Below are positions 35,341 to 45,555 of a stretch of DNA of 64,000 nt, one piece after another. Every line of letters starts with the position of its first letter. Position 1 is the stretch's first letter. The notes under the pieces were generated by a model, which saw only the letters and a list, made by a program, of their open reading frames with translations, was not told where the DNA came from and did not search any database. A program made the position numbers and the translations under genes. The DNA lies in contig JACMNL010000026.1 of the NCBI GenBank assembly GCA_014378525.1, positions 1 through 64,000 of the forward strand, in the 5' to 3' direction. This stretch comes from Bacteriovorax sp. (lineage in GTDB: Bacteria > Bdellovibrionota > Bacteriovoracia > Bacteriovoracales > Bacteriovoracaceae).

Positions 35341-37269
35341 ATGGAAAACGACAAAAAAAACGCGCCCATTCCCTGGACAAAAGAAGAAGCTGACGATGTT
35401 TATCACATCAGTCGCTGGGGTGATGGATACTTCGATATCAACGATCAGGGACATCTTTGTGTTCTTCCTCACCGTGAAGAAAATGGCCCGCGTATAGATA
35501 TTTCTGAAGTACTGGAAGAAATGAAAGCTCAAAATATTCCACTTCCAATCGTTATTCGTTTCCACGATATTTTAAGATCACATGTAAAAGTTATTAACGA
35601 AACTTTCCGCGAAGTCATTCGTGAAGCAGGATACAACGGCCAGTACAAAGGTGTTTATCCGATTAAGGTAAACCAGATGAGAGAAGTTGTTGAAGAGATC
35701 GTCGATGCCGGCGCTCCCTACGATTTCGGTCTTGAAGCTGGATCAAAACCAGAACTACTATCCGTTCTTGCATACAATGAAAATTTAAATGCACTGACAA
35801 TTCTTAACGGATACAAAGACGAAGAATACCTTCGCCTTGCTCTTCTTGGAAATAAACTTGGAAGAAAAGCGATCGTCGTTATCGAAAAATTTTCTGAACT
35901 CTATACTCTTCTAAAACTTTCTCGCGAAATGAACGTTGAACCTATCATTGGTCTGCGTGCAAAAATGGTAGTTAAAGGTTCTGGAAAATGGGCAGACTCT
36001 GGTGGAGAAAAAGCAAAGTTTGGTTTAACGATTGCTGAAATCCTGACTGCTGTTCAAATTTTAAAAGATGAAGGTTTCATCAATTCATTAAAACTTCTTC
36101 ACTTCCATATCGGATCTCAAGTTACTGACATCAGAACTGTAAAAGAAGTTATCCGTGAAGGTGGAAGAATTTTCGCGAAGCTGGTTCAAATAGGTGCTCC
36201 TCTTGAGTACTTCGATGTTGGTGGTGGTCTTGGAGTTGATTACGATGGTTCACAATCGACAAGTGATTCATCAATGAACTACAAACTTGCAGACTACGCT
36301 TCTGACATTGTTTATATTTTAAAAGAAATCTGTGATGCTGAAAAAGTTCCACATCCAAATATTGTTTCAGAATCTGGCCGCGCGATTACAGCTCGCCACT
36401 CATGCGTGATCACAAATGTTGTCGATAAAATTGAAACTTCATTCACTGACTTCAATACAGATAAAGTTGAAGGCGATCATACTCTCGTTGGAAATATGAG
36501 AGACCTTCTTGAAACGATCAATGAAGAAAATGCACAGGAAGTTTATAACGATGCTTTGGACTTTAAGCGTGAAACACAAAATGCTTTCCGTCTGGGAATC
36601 CTTAAACTTGAAGAACGTGCACGCATTGAAACTCTTTTCTGGAAAATTACAAAAAAGATTTCTGCTCTTCTTCCAACTATGGAATTCATTCCTGAGAACC
36701 TGTACGACATCGATCAGGGGATTGCTCCCCAGTACCTTTGTAACTTCTCTATCTTTCAATCTGCACCTGATTTATGGGCCATTGGACAGCTTCTGCCAAT
36801 CGTTCCGATCACTCGCCTGAATGAAAAACCGGAAGTTTTGGGAACTCTCGTAGACATTACTTGTGACTCTGATGGAAAAATTAATAAATTTATCGACATC
36901 AACGAAACGAGATCACTACTTCCACTACACGAACTTCGTCCTGATGAAGAATACAACATTGGATTATTTTTAACGGGTGCTTACCAGGACGTTATGGGAG
37001 ACCTTCACAATTTATTTGGACGCTTAAATGAAGTCCATGTTTTCTGTGATGATGAAGATCCAACAGATTTCTACATTGAAGAAGTGATAAAAGGATCGAG
37101 CTCTGAATCTGTACTGGCAGCTATGCAGTACAATCCGGAAGCAATGGCCTACACAATGAAAAAGAACATCGACAGACAAATTCAGAGCGGGAAAATCAAT
37201 CCGCGTGAAGGTGTTCGTCTGGTTGATTTTTACGAGAGCTGCTTAAAATCTTATACATACTTAAAATAG
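35341..37269 (+). CDS. speA: Biosynthetic arginine decarboxylase
   Basis: YKGVYPIKVNQMREVVEEI (PLP lysine region), GLEAGSKPELL, LHFHIGSQ, DVGGGLGVDYDGS, SESGRAI. Confidence 0.96.
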   Translation: MENDKKNAPIPWTKEEADDVYHISRWGDGYFDINDQGHLCVLPHREENGPRIDISEVLEEMKAQNIPLPIVIRFHDILRSHVKVINETFREVIREAGYNGQYKGVYPIKVNQMREVVEEIVDAGAPYDFGLEAGSKPELLSVLAYNENLNALTILNGYKDEEYLRLALLGNKLGRKAIVVIEKFSELYTLLKLSREMNVEPIIGLRAKMVVKGSGKWADSGGEKAKFGLTIAEILTAVQILKDEGFINSLKLLHFHIGSQVTDIRTVKEVIREGGRIFAKLVQIGAPLEYFDVGGGLGVDYDGSQSTSDSSMNYKLADYASDIVYILKEICDAEKVPHPNIVSESGRAITARHSCVITNVVDKIETSFTDFNTDKVEGDHTLVGNMRDLLETINEENAQEVYNDALDFKRETQNAFRLGILKLEERARIETLFWKITKKISALLPTMEFIPENLYDIDQGIAPQYLCNFSIFQSAPDLWAIGQLLPIVPITRLNEKPEVLGTLVDITCDSDGKINKFIDINETRSLLPLHELRPDEEYNIGLFLTGAYQDVMGDLHNLFGRLNEVHVFCDDEDPTDFYIEEVIKGSSSESVLAAMQYNPEAMAYTMKKNIDRQIQSGKINPREGVRLVDFYESCLKSYTYLK

Positions 37270-37281
37270 TCAGGGGAATTT

Positions 37282-38256
37282 ATGAAACGCGGACCTATTT
37301 CAGAATTTATTACGAAAAACTATCTCCACTTTAACTCTGCTTCATTAGTTGATGCAGCTAAAGGATGGGAAACTCATCTTGCAAATGGCGGGAAAATGTT
37401 CGTAACAATGGCAGGGGCAATGTCTACTGCTGAACTTGGAATTTCATTCGCAGAAATGATCAGACAAGATAAAGTTCATGCTATCTGCTGTACAGGTGCT
37501 AACCTTGAAGAAGATATTTACAATCTTGTTGCTCACGATCACTACCACCGCATTCCAGACTGGAGAGCATTAACTGCTGACGACGAAATGGCCCTTTTAG
37601 AAAAAGGACTAAACCGCGTAACAGACACATGTATTCCAGAGCACGAAGCGATGAGAAAGATCGAAGCTCTAATCAACAAAGAATGGCAAAAAGCTGATGC
37701 TAAAGGTGAATCTCACCCTCCTCACTATTACTTCTGGGAAGTTTTAAGATCAGGTGCTTTAAAAGATGAATATCAGATTGATCCAAAAAATTCGTGGATG
37801 ATTGCAGCTATGGAAAAAAATCTTCCGATTTATACTCCTGGTTGGGAAGATTCAACGAACGGAAATATGTACGCTGCTGCCTGTATTGAAGGACGTGTAA
37901 AAAACGTTCACACCATGAACTCAGGTATTCAAACGATGATGAGACTTGCTGACTGGTATACTGAAGTGACAAAAACGTCATCGATGGGATTCTTCCAGAT
38001 CGGTGGTGGTATCGCCGGTGACTTCCCGATTTGTGTAGTTCCGATGCTTGAGCAGGATCTTGAAAGAGACACTCCACTATGGGGTTACTTCTGCCAGATT
38101 TCAGACTCAACAACGAGCTACGGTGGTTACTCTGGAGCTGTTCCAAACGAAAAAATCACCTGGGGAAAACTTGACAAGGCCACTCCGAAATTCATCATTG
38201 AATCTGATGCTACAATCGTTGCTCCGCTAGTTTTTGCCTACGTCTTAAATATGTAA
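37282..38256 (+). CDS. Deoxyhypusine synthase-like family protein
   Basis: MFVTMAGAMSTAELGISFAEMIR, CTGANLEEDIYN, GGGIAGDFPICVVPM, YSGAVPNEKITWGKLDK with DHS-type WGK lysine. Confidence 0.9.
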   Translation: MKRGPISEFITKNYLHFNSASLVDAAKGWETHLANGGKMFVTMAGAMSTAELGISFAEMIRQDKVHAICCTGANLEEDIYNLVAHDHYHRIPDWRALTADDEMALLEKGLNRVTDTCIPEHEAMRKIEALINKEWQKADAKGESHPPHYYFWEVLRSGALKDEYQIDPKNSWMIAAMEKNLPIYTPGWEDSTNGNMYAAACIEGRVKNVHTMNSGIQTMMRLADWYTEVTKTSSMGFFQIGGGIAGDFPICVVPMLEQDLERDTPLWGYFCQISDSTTSYGGYSGAVPNEKITWGKLDKATPKFIIESDATIVAPLVFAYVLNM

Positions 38257-38277
38257 TTCCATAAAATTGTTCATACG

Positions 38278-38320
38278 TACGTCCTAAAGAAGAATCTCTT
38301 CTTTAGGACGTAAATTTTTT
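38278..38320 (+). terminator. Rho-independent terminator after speA/DHS operon
   Basis: ACGTCCTAAAGAAGA-ATC-TCTTCTTTAGGACGT then AAATTTTTTTC. Confidence 0.88.
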
Positions 38321-38393
38321 TCATCTTTCGCCGATAAGTTTTCATCTTACACTCCGGATACCTGGAGAAGTGAGGCCCATGGAGAGGCGTCTT

Positions 38394-39332
38394 ATGAAAA
38401 AAAATACATGCGTATTAATGACTCTAGCGTTTTCAGCTGTACTTTCATCATGTGCAGGTCCTGAAAGTTACCACGATAAAATGGCAAGATATTCGCCACA
38501 ACCCACAATCGGAAAAAATACTGTTCCTCAAATTGATGCCCAGGGGTTTCAATTCAAGGCATCTTCTAAACGCTCTCCGGCCAGCAATGAATCAACAGGT
38601 ACATCTGTAGAAAAAACTTCAAGCGAAGAAGCGACACTATCGAATAAAAAACTATATTTCCTGACACTGTTTGGACAATACGAAAGCATGAAAAAATATG
38701 CTCAATCTTTCGAAGCACCAAACGTAAATATCTGTCCGCACTTTCATACCAGCTTACTTGAGCACAAAAGTAGAAAACCTGCCGGTGCCTTCTCGAATGT
38801 TGTAAATAAAGATGCAAAGAAATTTTCTTACGATTCAAAAAGATTTAATGACCCTCAATATGTAGCAGGCAGACCAGAGCTTTCACTTCCTCTTTCTAAA
38901 GATGAAGTAACTCCAAAGGTAATCGATATTTTCCGCTCAGAAAAAGTGGCGAACAACGATTCTAAAATGAATGAGATGGTTCATCAGGCCATTGATATTC
39001 ATTTAGCTAATACTTATTCTGAAATCAGAGAGCTTTGTGAATTTGGTGTGAGTAATAACTACTACATTTATGAAAATCTAATCACTCATATTAAGAACAG
39101 CGAGTTTAAGCCTGCTGAGAAGAATATGAATACACTTCTTAAAACGACAATCTTTTCAAACATCGCACTGGTAACTTCACTTGATAAAATCCAGGCGACA
39201 CCTATGAGATCGATTGCATCAGTTGAACCTAAGGCGAAAGAGTTTTCAGCTCCGTATGCTAATGAAGTGATGTCGAGATTAAGTGTTGAGTGGGCGAAAG
39301 AATACTTTGATCATATTAAGACTTCTAAGTAG
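38394..39332 (+). CDS. Lipoprotein of unknown function
   Basis: MKKNTCVLMTLAFSAVLSSCAG lipobox; start moved from 38370 to the Met preceding the signal peptide. Confidence 0.72.
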   Translation: MKKNTCVLMTLAFSAVLSSCAGPESYHDKMARYSPQPTIGKNTVPQIDAQGFQFKASSKRSPASNESTGTSVEKTSSEEATLSNKKLYFLTLFGQYESMKKYAQSFEAPNVNICPHFHTSLLEHKSRKPAGAFSNVVNKDAKKFSYDSKRFNDPQYVAGRPELSLPLSKDEVTPKVIDIFRSEKVANNDSKMNEMVHQAIDIHLANTYSEIRELCEFGVSNNYYIYENLITHIKNSEFKPAEKNMNTLLKTTIFSNIALVTSLDKIQATPMRSIASVEPKAKEFSAPYANEVMSRLSVEWAKEYFDHIKTSK

Positions 39333-39373
39333 ACCAAAAAAAAGCTCCTTAGGAGCTTTTTTTTGGTCTACTT
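39327..39373. terminator. Near-palindromic bidirectional terminator between convergent genes
   Basis: AAGTAGACCAAAAAAAAGCTCC-TTA-GGAGCTTTTTTTTGGTCTACTT, 22-bp perfect inverted repeat. Confidence 0.9.
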
Positions 39374-40486
39374 GAATAAAAAGAGTCTATTTCGGCTGGA
39401 TAAAATCGCAAGATTATCTCCCGTCGACTGCATCTCACCAAACACCGCTGAATAAGCATGGCCTAATTTATAAGTCTCCATGACTTCCAGTGATTTTTGA
39501 TCAACCAGTTTAATCTCACCCACTGTTGTTGAAACAGCATAGTAAGTTTTGTATGGAACCATCGAAGTGATCATCCCTTTAGAAATTTTAACAGTGTTAA
39601 GCACATTAAGGTTTTTATCAGTTAAAACCAGCTCTCCATTAGGAGTTCCAAAAATTAACTGATTGTCTCTTAGAAGTGGAGCGCGGGTAACTGCGAAATC
39701 AGAAGTTCTTAAAACTTTTCCCGTGTTCGGGTCCAGTAAACTAAGATTGCTTCCTACTGGCGAAATATAAATACGGTCATCGTAAATAAACGCCGGATTG
39801 TCTACGTCGACAAACTTCGAAGCTGTAGAAAGTTTTGTTTCATACAACAGAACCCCTTCATCCATTGATAAAGCAGCAAATGTTCCATCGGCGAAACCCA
39901 CAAGAACTTTGTCTTTATAAACGACTGGCTGAGCTGTTCTTTGAATTGTCGTTAAATAAGGAACTGATCTTTTGTAGGCCCAGATAATTTTTCCAGTCTC
40001 TACATCAAGACAGAACACCTGGTGATTTCGAAGCTGGAAAAAAATTCTTCCATTATAAATAACTCCGCGTGTTTCAACTGAAGCACCAAGATCCACAGAG
40101 TATTTAATCGTTCCAAGAATACCATTTCTGGAAATAACTCTTCCCTGGACTGTTCCGTAAACAACCTGGTCTTTGTAGGCAACGGCTCCAGCATGGTAAG
40201 TTGATCCATCGTACTCACTCCAGATGACTCTTCCATTGTCCAGTTCATAGGCCTGCATGAAACCAGAGTTATGGCCGGCGTAGACAATCCCTTCGTTGAT
40301 CAGTGGTGACTGAAGTGCGATAGGTAAATTTCCGCTGTCGTACTTTGGATCAAGATCTTTAATCCATGAAGCTGTAAGCCTTGGTTTTGGATCCTGAACT
40401 TTAGTCGGTTTATATTCCCCCATGTTTGCACATGAAGAAAGCGCTCCTGATAAAACAATAACGAGAGCGATACAATATTTTTTCAT
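39368..40486 (-). CDS. bamB: BamB-like PQQ beta-propeller lipoprotein
   Basis: Lipobox LSGALSSCAN; repeated PQQ-type motifs (GIVYAGHNSGFMQAYELDNGRVIWS, VFCLDVETGKIIWAYK, LLDPNTGKVL). Confidence 0.82.
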   Translation of the reverse strand: MKKYCIALVIVLSGALSSCANMGEYKPTKVQDPKPRLTASWIKDLDPKYDSGNLPIALQSPLINEGIVYAGHNSGFMQAYELDNGRVIWSEYDGSTYHAGAVAYKDQVVYGTVQGRVISRNGILGTIKYSVDLGASVETRGVIYNGRIFFQLRNHQVFCLDVETGKIIWAYKRSVPYLTTIQRTAQPVVYKDKVLVGFADGTFAALSMDEGVLLYETKLSTASKFVDVDNPAFIYDDRIYISPVGSNLSLLDPNTGKVLRTSDFAVTRAPLLRDNQLIFGTPNGELVLTDKNLNVLNTVKISKGMITSMVPYKTYYAVSTTVGEIKLVDQKSLEVMETYKLGHAYSAVFGEMQSTGDNLAILSSRNRLFLFK

Positions 40487-40508
40487 TAAATTACCTGTGA
40501 GATATCAA

Positions 40509-41189
40509 TTAAAGCTTAGAAAGATAAAGATTCGCAATTTTTACGAACTCTGCTTCGTCTTTTGCTTTTTCTACAACGTATGTGAAGTTCTTTTTAGCTT
40601 TAGTTTTGTCACCAGTTTTTAAATAGAGGCGCCCAAGATCAAGATAAGTTTTTCCTTCGAATACTTTTACAGATTTCGATGTCATTTTTTCCAGAGTTTC
40701 AATGGCAAGTTTATCTTCGCCCATATCTTCGAATACAACGGCCTGGCGGCTTTGAATGAAATAATCAGAGTAATCATCGTTAGAAACTTTTTCACCTACA
40801 GCAAGAACTGATCTTGCTTCTGCAAAATGTGAACTTGCCACAAGTGCATCACTAGCTTTTATAACAACCGGAAGAAGTCCAAGATAGTTCCCCATTTCCA
40901 GGTGAAGATTTTGAATTCCATTTTCCAGAGTTTTTGCAGCAGTTGTATCAGCTGGCTTTGCCAGATAATCTTTCAGAACTGTTGATTCGAATGTATAGAT
41001 TTTTGAGTTATAAGCGTCCTGAGATTTTTCACCGAATTGCTTGAAAAGACCGAAACCAACAATGGCCGCCACAATTAGTCCGATAACTGTGTAAACAGCA
41101 ACTTTGTTTTTAACAATGAAGCTTTGAGCGTTGTCTGAAGTGATTTCGTTGATATTGCGGTTGTTCGCAGTCGTAGTCGTACTATTCAT
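40509..41189 (-). CDS. YfgM-like TPR protein with single N-terminal TM
   Basis: TM VYTVIGLIVAAIVGFGLFKQF; TPR-like C-terminus; directly upstream of bamB. Confidence 0.7.
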   Translation of the reverse strand: MNSTTTTANNRNINEITSDNAQSFIVKNKVAVYTVIGLIVAAIVGFGLFKQFGEKSQDAYNSKIYTFESTVLKDYLAKPADTTAAKTLENGIQNLHLEMGNYLGLLPVVIKASDALVASSHFAEARSVLAVGEKVSNDDYSDYFIQSRQAVVFEDMGEDKLAIETLEKMTSKSVKVFEGKTYLDLGRLYLKTGDKTKAKKNFTYVVEKAKDEAEFVKIANLYLSKL

Positions 41190-41353
41190 CAGTAACCCTT
41201 GTTTGAAGTTGTGTTATTTTTTAAACAAAGTCATTGTAAAAAGGCTTTGTTAAGTTGTCAAAAATAGAGAGCTTAGTTAGAATAAATATATATTAAAAAA
41301 GTGCCAAACACACGGCGCAAGATTATTTCATTTAGGGTAAAAGGATTTAACCT

Positions 41354-41857
41354 ATGCAAAAGTTGAAAAACTTCCTCTCTTCGAGAGCACTCGTAGCATT
41401 ATGCTTGCTTTCACTATCCTTCGGAGCACAGGCGTTAGAAAAAACCAACCGACTAGGACTTGGCGTATCTAATGAACTTAAAAACGATATCCCCGCTCTT
41501 TCTTTTAAAATTCAGAAATCAAAATCATTCGCCTATGGTGGATTGATTGGTTTTTCTTCATCTCAAAATGATGGAGGCCTTGGTGTTGGTATTAAACTTT
41601 ATAGAAATATTTTCGATGAACCCCAGTTGAATTTTTATCTGGCGGGAATGGGTGCGCTTATTTCGACAAAAGAAGATGCAAAAACATATTCCGGTTTCCA
41701 GTTTGATTTAAGTTTAGGGAGTGAGTTTCATTTCACGGGATTAAATTCCCTTGGATTTAGTTTTGAATTTGGTGTTTCGGCCAACAAGAAAAAAGATTTT
41801 GTGTTTGAAACGATCGGCAGCCACTTTTTAGTGGTAGGAATTCACTTTTACCTATGA
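41354..41857 (+). CDS. Secreted outer-membrane beta-barrel-like protein
   Basis: Signal peptide LVALCLLSLSFGAQA; alternating hydrophobic Gly/aromatic strands; terminal VVGIHFYL. Confidence 0.65.
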   Translation: MQKLKNFLSSRALVALCLLSLSFGAQALEKTNRLGLGVSNELKNDIPALSFKIQKSKSFAYGGLIGFSSSQNDGGLGVGIKLYRNIFDEPQLNFYLAGMGALISTKEDAKTYSGFQFDLSLGSEFHFTGLNSLGFSFEFGVSANKKKDFVFETIGSHFLVVGIHFYL

Positions 41858-42663
41858 AAAAAATCTTAATCTTTTCACTATTCGCGGCCTTTACAATTTT
41901 TTCCGGACATGTACGTGCCCAGGAAGCGGCCAACGATATTTTTTCTGCTGACGATGACGACTTAAACGTTGGTGGAGATATCTTCAATGACTTCAATGAA
42001 GACATTGAAGATGCAAAGCTGGTGGAAGATGAACGATTCTACAGATACGGAAGATTCTTTTCTTTCAACGTTTCATTAGGACTTACAACTTTCGACGGCA
42101 ACAGAGGTTTAGCTTACGAAAACCAACCACCGACATACGGAATGTCTTTTACTTTCTTCAAGGATTTCCAGTCAGCTCTGGGCCTTGGATTCGAATACTC
42201 AAAGCACTCAATGTTTTTAAAAGATGCGGTTTTAGGTTTTCCTGATATTTCTACAGAATGCCCTACCGGATGTGCGCCAGGATTCGTCGACGTCAGCATG
42301 CTTAGAATTTTCTTCAGCTACCGCTACTACATTGATACGGCCAATCTCGGTACCGCAATAACTTATTCAAACCCATACTTCATTTCACGAATTGAATACT
42401 GGTATACAACCAACAAATATGAAGACCAGACTGAACTACCAAAAGATTCAGGTGGTGGTTTAGGTGCTGCAGTTGGATTCGGGCTTGAATTCCCGATTGA
42501 GATCAAGGAATCCTACATCGGTCTGGAATTTCTCTTCCACTCTGTGGCCTTTCACGACAAAAACACCCAGAAGTATGCACCTCTCAATGCTGGAGGATAT
42601 GGGTTTGAAAACTTAGGAGGGAACGCCTACAGTTCGATGGTGAGTTACATTTTCAACTGGTAA
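41854..42663 (+). CDS. Secreted outer-membrane-like protein
   Basis: Signal peptide ILIFSLFAAFTIFSGHVRAQ, acidic N-terminal segment, C-terminal SSMVSYIFNW (aromatic terminal residue); ATGA-coupled to the upstream gene. Confidence 0.65.
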   Translation: MKKILIFSLFAAFTIFSGHVRAQEAANDIFSADDDDLNVGGDIFNDFNEDIEDAKLVEDERFYRYGRFFSFNVSLGLTTFDGNRGLAYENQPPTYGMSFTFFKDFQSALGLGFEYSKHSMFLKDAVLGFPDISTECPTGCAPGFVDVSMLRIFFSYRYYIDTANLGTAITYSNPYFISRIEYWYTTNKYEDQTELPKDSGGGLGAAVGFGLEFPIEIKESYIGLEFLFHSVAFHDKNTQKYAPLNAGGYGFENLGGNAYSSMVSYIFNW

Positions 42664-42665
42664 AA

Positions 42666-43517
42666 CTAGTTTTCTTTTTTTCTTAATTCATTTAATTTTT
42701 CAAGATTTTCTTTCCAGTCACCGGATTCAATTATTTTAGTTGTGGCAGCTGGTTTAACAAGTGCTGCGCCGTCTGTTCCTGCCTCTTTTAGATCAACAAC
42801 AACAACGTCATTTTTTGCCATAACAGGATAATCCAGAAGCATTTTTTCACCGGGCGCAATCGTTGCATTGTATTTTATGACATCTTTTTCATCGAGTTTT
42901 TTTACAACTTCGGCGCTGTCTTTTCCCTCAGGCACTTCGATATAATCATTTTTTTCCATCGGTGTATTTTTTCCGCTCGCCTTATTCACCAGCATAACCT
43001 TCCCTTCAACCAGTGCCACCTGGCTCACCCATTTGCCGTCAATCTGACTATTGTTAAGCAAAACGTCTGTTCCCCTGATGCCCATGGCAACCAGCGGACT
43101 TTTTATCTTTAATTGATCATCTTCTTTCACTTTCATTCTAATTTCAGCGCGAAGCTTTCCTTTAACGAGCGAAAAAGTTCCCTCACGGTCACCTTTATTC
43201 CTGAAGGCCCAATCTTCCATTGTAAATTCACTCGAAGGCCCAAGAGTTAAAACAGTTTCATCCACCATATCAACAACGATAAAACTTTTTTCTTCTGTCT
43301 TAACAATACTCTTTGGATAAATTTTATCCCCTTTTGCCAGTTCATTTTCACCGGCCGTCACTTTCCCGCGAATGATCTTCACTTTACCAATGTACTTTGG
43401 AACCAGAGTGGAAGTTTTAAGATCGAGTACATAGTCTTTTTTGTCGTCATCAACGGCAAAAACCACAGTAGAAGTGAACACAGATACAAGTAGTGTCAGG
43501 CATAAAATATTTTTCAT
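42666..43517 (-). CDS. FecR-domain protein, exported
   Basis: Signal peptide; GKVKIIRGKVTAGENELAKGDKIYPKSIVKTEEKSFIVVDMVDETVLTLGPSSEFTMEDW...GIRGTDV, FecR-domain pattern. Confidence 0.8.
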   Translation of the reverse strand: MKNILCLTLLVSVFTSTVVFAVDDDKKDYVLDLKTSTLVPKYIGKVKIIRGKVTAGENELAKGDKIYPKSIVKTEEKSFIVVDMVDETVLTLGPSSEFTMEDWAFRNKGDREGTFSLVKGKLRAEIRMKVKEDDQLKIKSPLVAMGIRGTDVLLNNSQIDGKWVSQVALVEGKVMLVNKASGKNTPMEKNDYIEVPEGKDSAEVVKKLDEKDVIKYNATIAPGEKMLLDYPVMAKNDVVVVDLKEAGTDGAALVKPAATTKIIESGDWKENLEKLNELRKKEN

Positions 43518-43554
43518 AAATTAAGTATAAAACAAAATCTGACTAAGAGTAGAG

Positions 43555-43583
43555 AAAAAAAAGGGCCTGTATGAAACAGGCCC
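43555..43583 (-). terminator. Rho-independent terminator downstream of der
   Basis: Minus strand CAGGGCCTGTTTCATACAGGCCCTTTTTTT. Confidence 0.82.
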
Positions 43584-43590
43584 TGATAGA

Positions 43591-45555
43591 TTAAGTAATT
43601 TCTTTCATCTTCTTCCCGAAGCGTTTCGTCAAATCCTCACCAGTTCTGAAAATGATGTGAATTGGAGTATTGTCCAGGGTGAATTCTTTTCTCAGACCAT
43701 TCTTCAGATAATTTTTGTAGTTATCTGGAATATCTGTTGAAAGGTTGGCGAAGAATAAAAATGTCGGAGGATTCGATTTTAACATCGAAGCGTACTTCAC
43801 TTTTAATCTCTTACCAGCTTTTTTGATGGCAACCGGGTTTGTCTCTAACAACTGGTGAACGTAACGGTTCAGTTTACCTGTACCGATGTTGCTGTTTCTG
43901 ATGATAACCGTTTTTTTGATCACTTCACGAAGTCTACCAATATGCTTGTTGTACTTCGCTGAGATCGGAATCAGGTCACAGTGATTCAGCCACGGAACTG
44001 TTGCTCTTAAATCAGCAATCCATTCTTTTTTCGCTTCTTCATCAGGAAGTGTTTCTTTTAAAAGATCCACTTTGTTTAAACAAACAATAACCGACTTCCC
44101 TTTTTCCAGAGCGATATCTAAAAGACGTCTGTCCTGGTGAGAAATACCAATTGTTGCATCGATCATGAAAATAATAATATCAGATTCAGTAATACAACGA
44201 AGTGAGCGGTAAACCGACTGCTGCTCAATAAATCCTTCAACAGATTTCTGGCGTCTGATCCCTGCTGTATCGACAATGTGCATTGAGCGCCATTGTGATC
44301 CCTCCTCTTCTTTTTCTTTTTCGATCAATGCCATCGCTGCTAAATACTCTTCAGAGTAAGTGTTCGCGGCCATCGGTTCAACATCACTCTCAAGGTCAAC
44401 TTCAATGTCCAGTTCTTCACTGTCATCAACATCAAAATCCACATCATCTTCAACTGCAAACACAGTATCAAACATCAATTCTTCTGTTTTTTGAATTTCT
44501 GCATCTGATAAAGCTTCATCGTAATCGATTTCGCTGTCATCTTCTTCCAGTTCAGTCTCTGAAAATAATGGAGTCTCTGGACTCTCATAATGATCTTCAT
44601 CATAAAGAGGAGTTCCGCGAGTCCCTTCTTCTTCAAGGTTGTAACTCATAGAAAGTGATTCATAAACATCAGGGTTATTTTTTCTGAACTCTTCATATTG
44701 CTGCATTAACAGGTTGTCTGTTTTTGCAAACGCCACGTCACTATCAAGTTTCGCTGCATCTTTACCAAAGAAGATATCAAAAAATCCTTCAATTGGATCA
44801 ACTGTTGTTCCCGGAATGTCTGATACAAGAGCTCTCTCAGAACCTAATAAAAGATTCAGAAGAGTTGATTTACCAGCGTTAGGAGCACCAATAAGTGCCA
44901 GACGTGAAGCAACCTTCTCTCTCGGTGTAACACCTTTTTGAAGATTCGACATTTCGTCTTTCTGTGTTTTTTCAAACTTAATAAGTTCCTGGTGAAGTGC
45001 TGTCTTCAAGTCAAGAAGTCCAAGTCCGTGTTCAGCAGAAACTTTAAATAACTGCTCTTCACCGATACCAAGGTTGTAGAACTCTAATTCTTCCCCTTCC
45101 TGTTTATCAGTGTCGTACTTGTTTACTAAAACCCAGAATTGTTTTTTCTGTGCACGGATATAATCTGAAATCGTTTTATCAAAAGGAAGAATTCCTTCTC
45201 TTGAATCTACAACGAATAAAATTAAATCCGATTCTCTGATCGCTTGTTTCGCCTGATCAGTCATAATATTAAAAAACTTGTTCATGATCTGGTCGTATTT
45301 CTTCGGAACATTCTCTTCGATTTTTTCAGGATAAAATCCACCTGTATCTACAAGAATAGCGTCGCGGGCACCTTCGTGAGCAACTTCTTCAAATGTTGCG
45401 ATACCATAGTGGCGGTCGCGGGTTACACCTGGTTTATCATGAGTAATCGCTTTATGAGCTTTCTTCATCAGACGGTTAAATAGTGAGCTTTTACCTACAT
45501 TGGGTCTTCCGATCAGGGAGACAACCATCGTGCGGTGGTATTCTTTCGTTTCCAT
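43591..45555 (-). CDS. der: Ribosome-biogenesis GTPase Der with a large acidic insertion in G domain 2
   Basis: Tandem G domains: [12 protein letters not shown] / DTGGF / NKYD and [12 protein letters not shown] / DTAGIRR / NKVD; C-terminal KH-like domain. Start placed at 45555 (TAATG overlap with era stop); ORF track extends to 45570. Confidence 0.94.
   Translation of the reverse strand: METKEYHRTMVVSLIGRPNVGKSSLFNRLMKKAHKAITHDKPGVTRDRHYGIATFEEVAHEGARDAILVDTGGFYPEKIEENVPKKYDQIMNKFFNIMTDQAKQAIRESDLILFVVDSREGILPFDKTISDYIRAQKKQFWVLVNKYDTDKQEGEELEFYNLGIGEEQLFKVSAEHGLGLLDLKTALHQELIKFEKTQKDEMSNLQKGVTPREKVASRLALIGAPNAGKSTLLNLLLGSERALVSDIPGTTVDPIEGFFDIFFGKDAAKLDSDVAFAKTDNLLMQQYEEFRKNNPDVYESLSMSYNLEEEGTRGTPLYDEDHYESPETPLFSETELEEDDSEIDYDEALSDAEIQKTEELMFDTVFAVEDDVDFDVDDSEELDIEVDLESDVEPMAANTYSEEYLAAMALIEKEKEEEGSQWRSMHIVDTAGIRRQKSVEGFIEQQSVYRSLRCITESDIIIFMIDATIGISHQDRRLLDIALEKGKSVIVCLNKVDLLKETLPDEEAKKEWIADLRATVPWLNHCDLIPISAKYNKHIGRLREVIKKTVIIRNSNIGTGKLNRYVHQLLETNPVAIKKAGKRLKVKYASMLKSNPPTFLFFANLSTDIPDNYKNYLKNGLRKEFTLDNTPIHIIFRTGEDLTKRFGKKMKEIT

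Noticed and set aside
37808-38146. 112-aa minus ORF
   Set aside because: Antisense to the conserved DHS-like gene; low-complexity S/H/Q-rich translation.
44283-44651. 122-aa plus ORF, His/Gln-rich ([27 protein letters not shown])
   Set aside because: Antisense reflection of the acidic Glu/Asp-rich insertion in Der; composition artefact.
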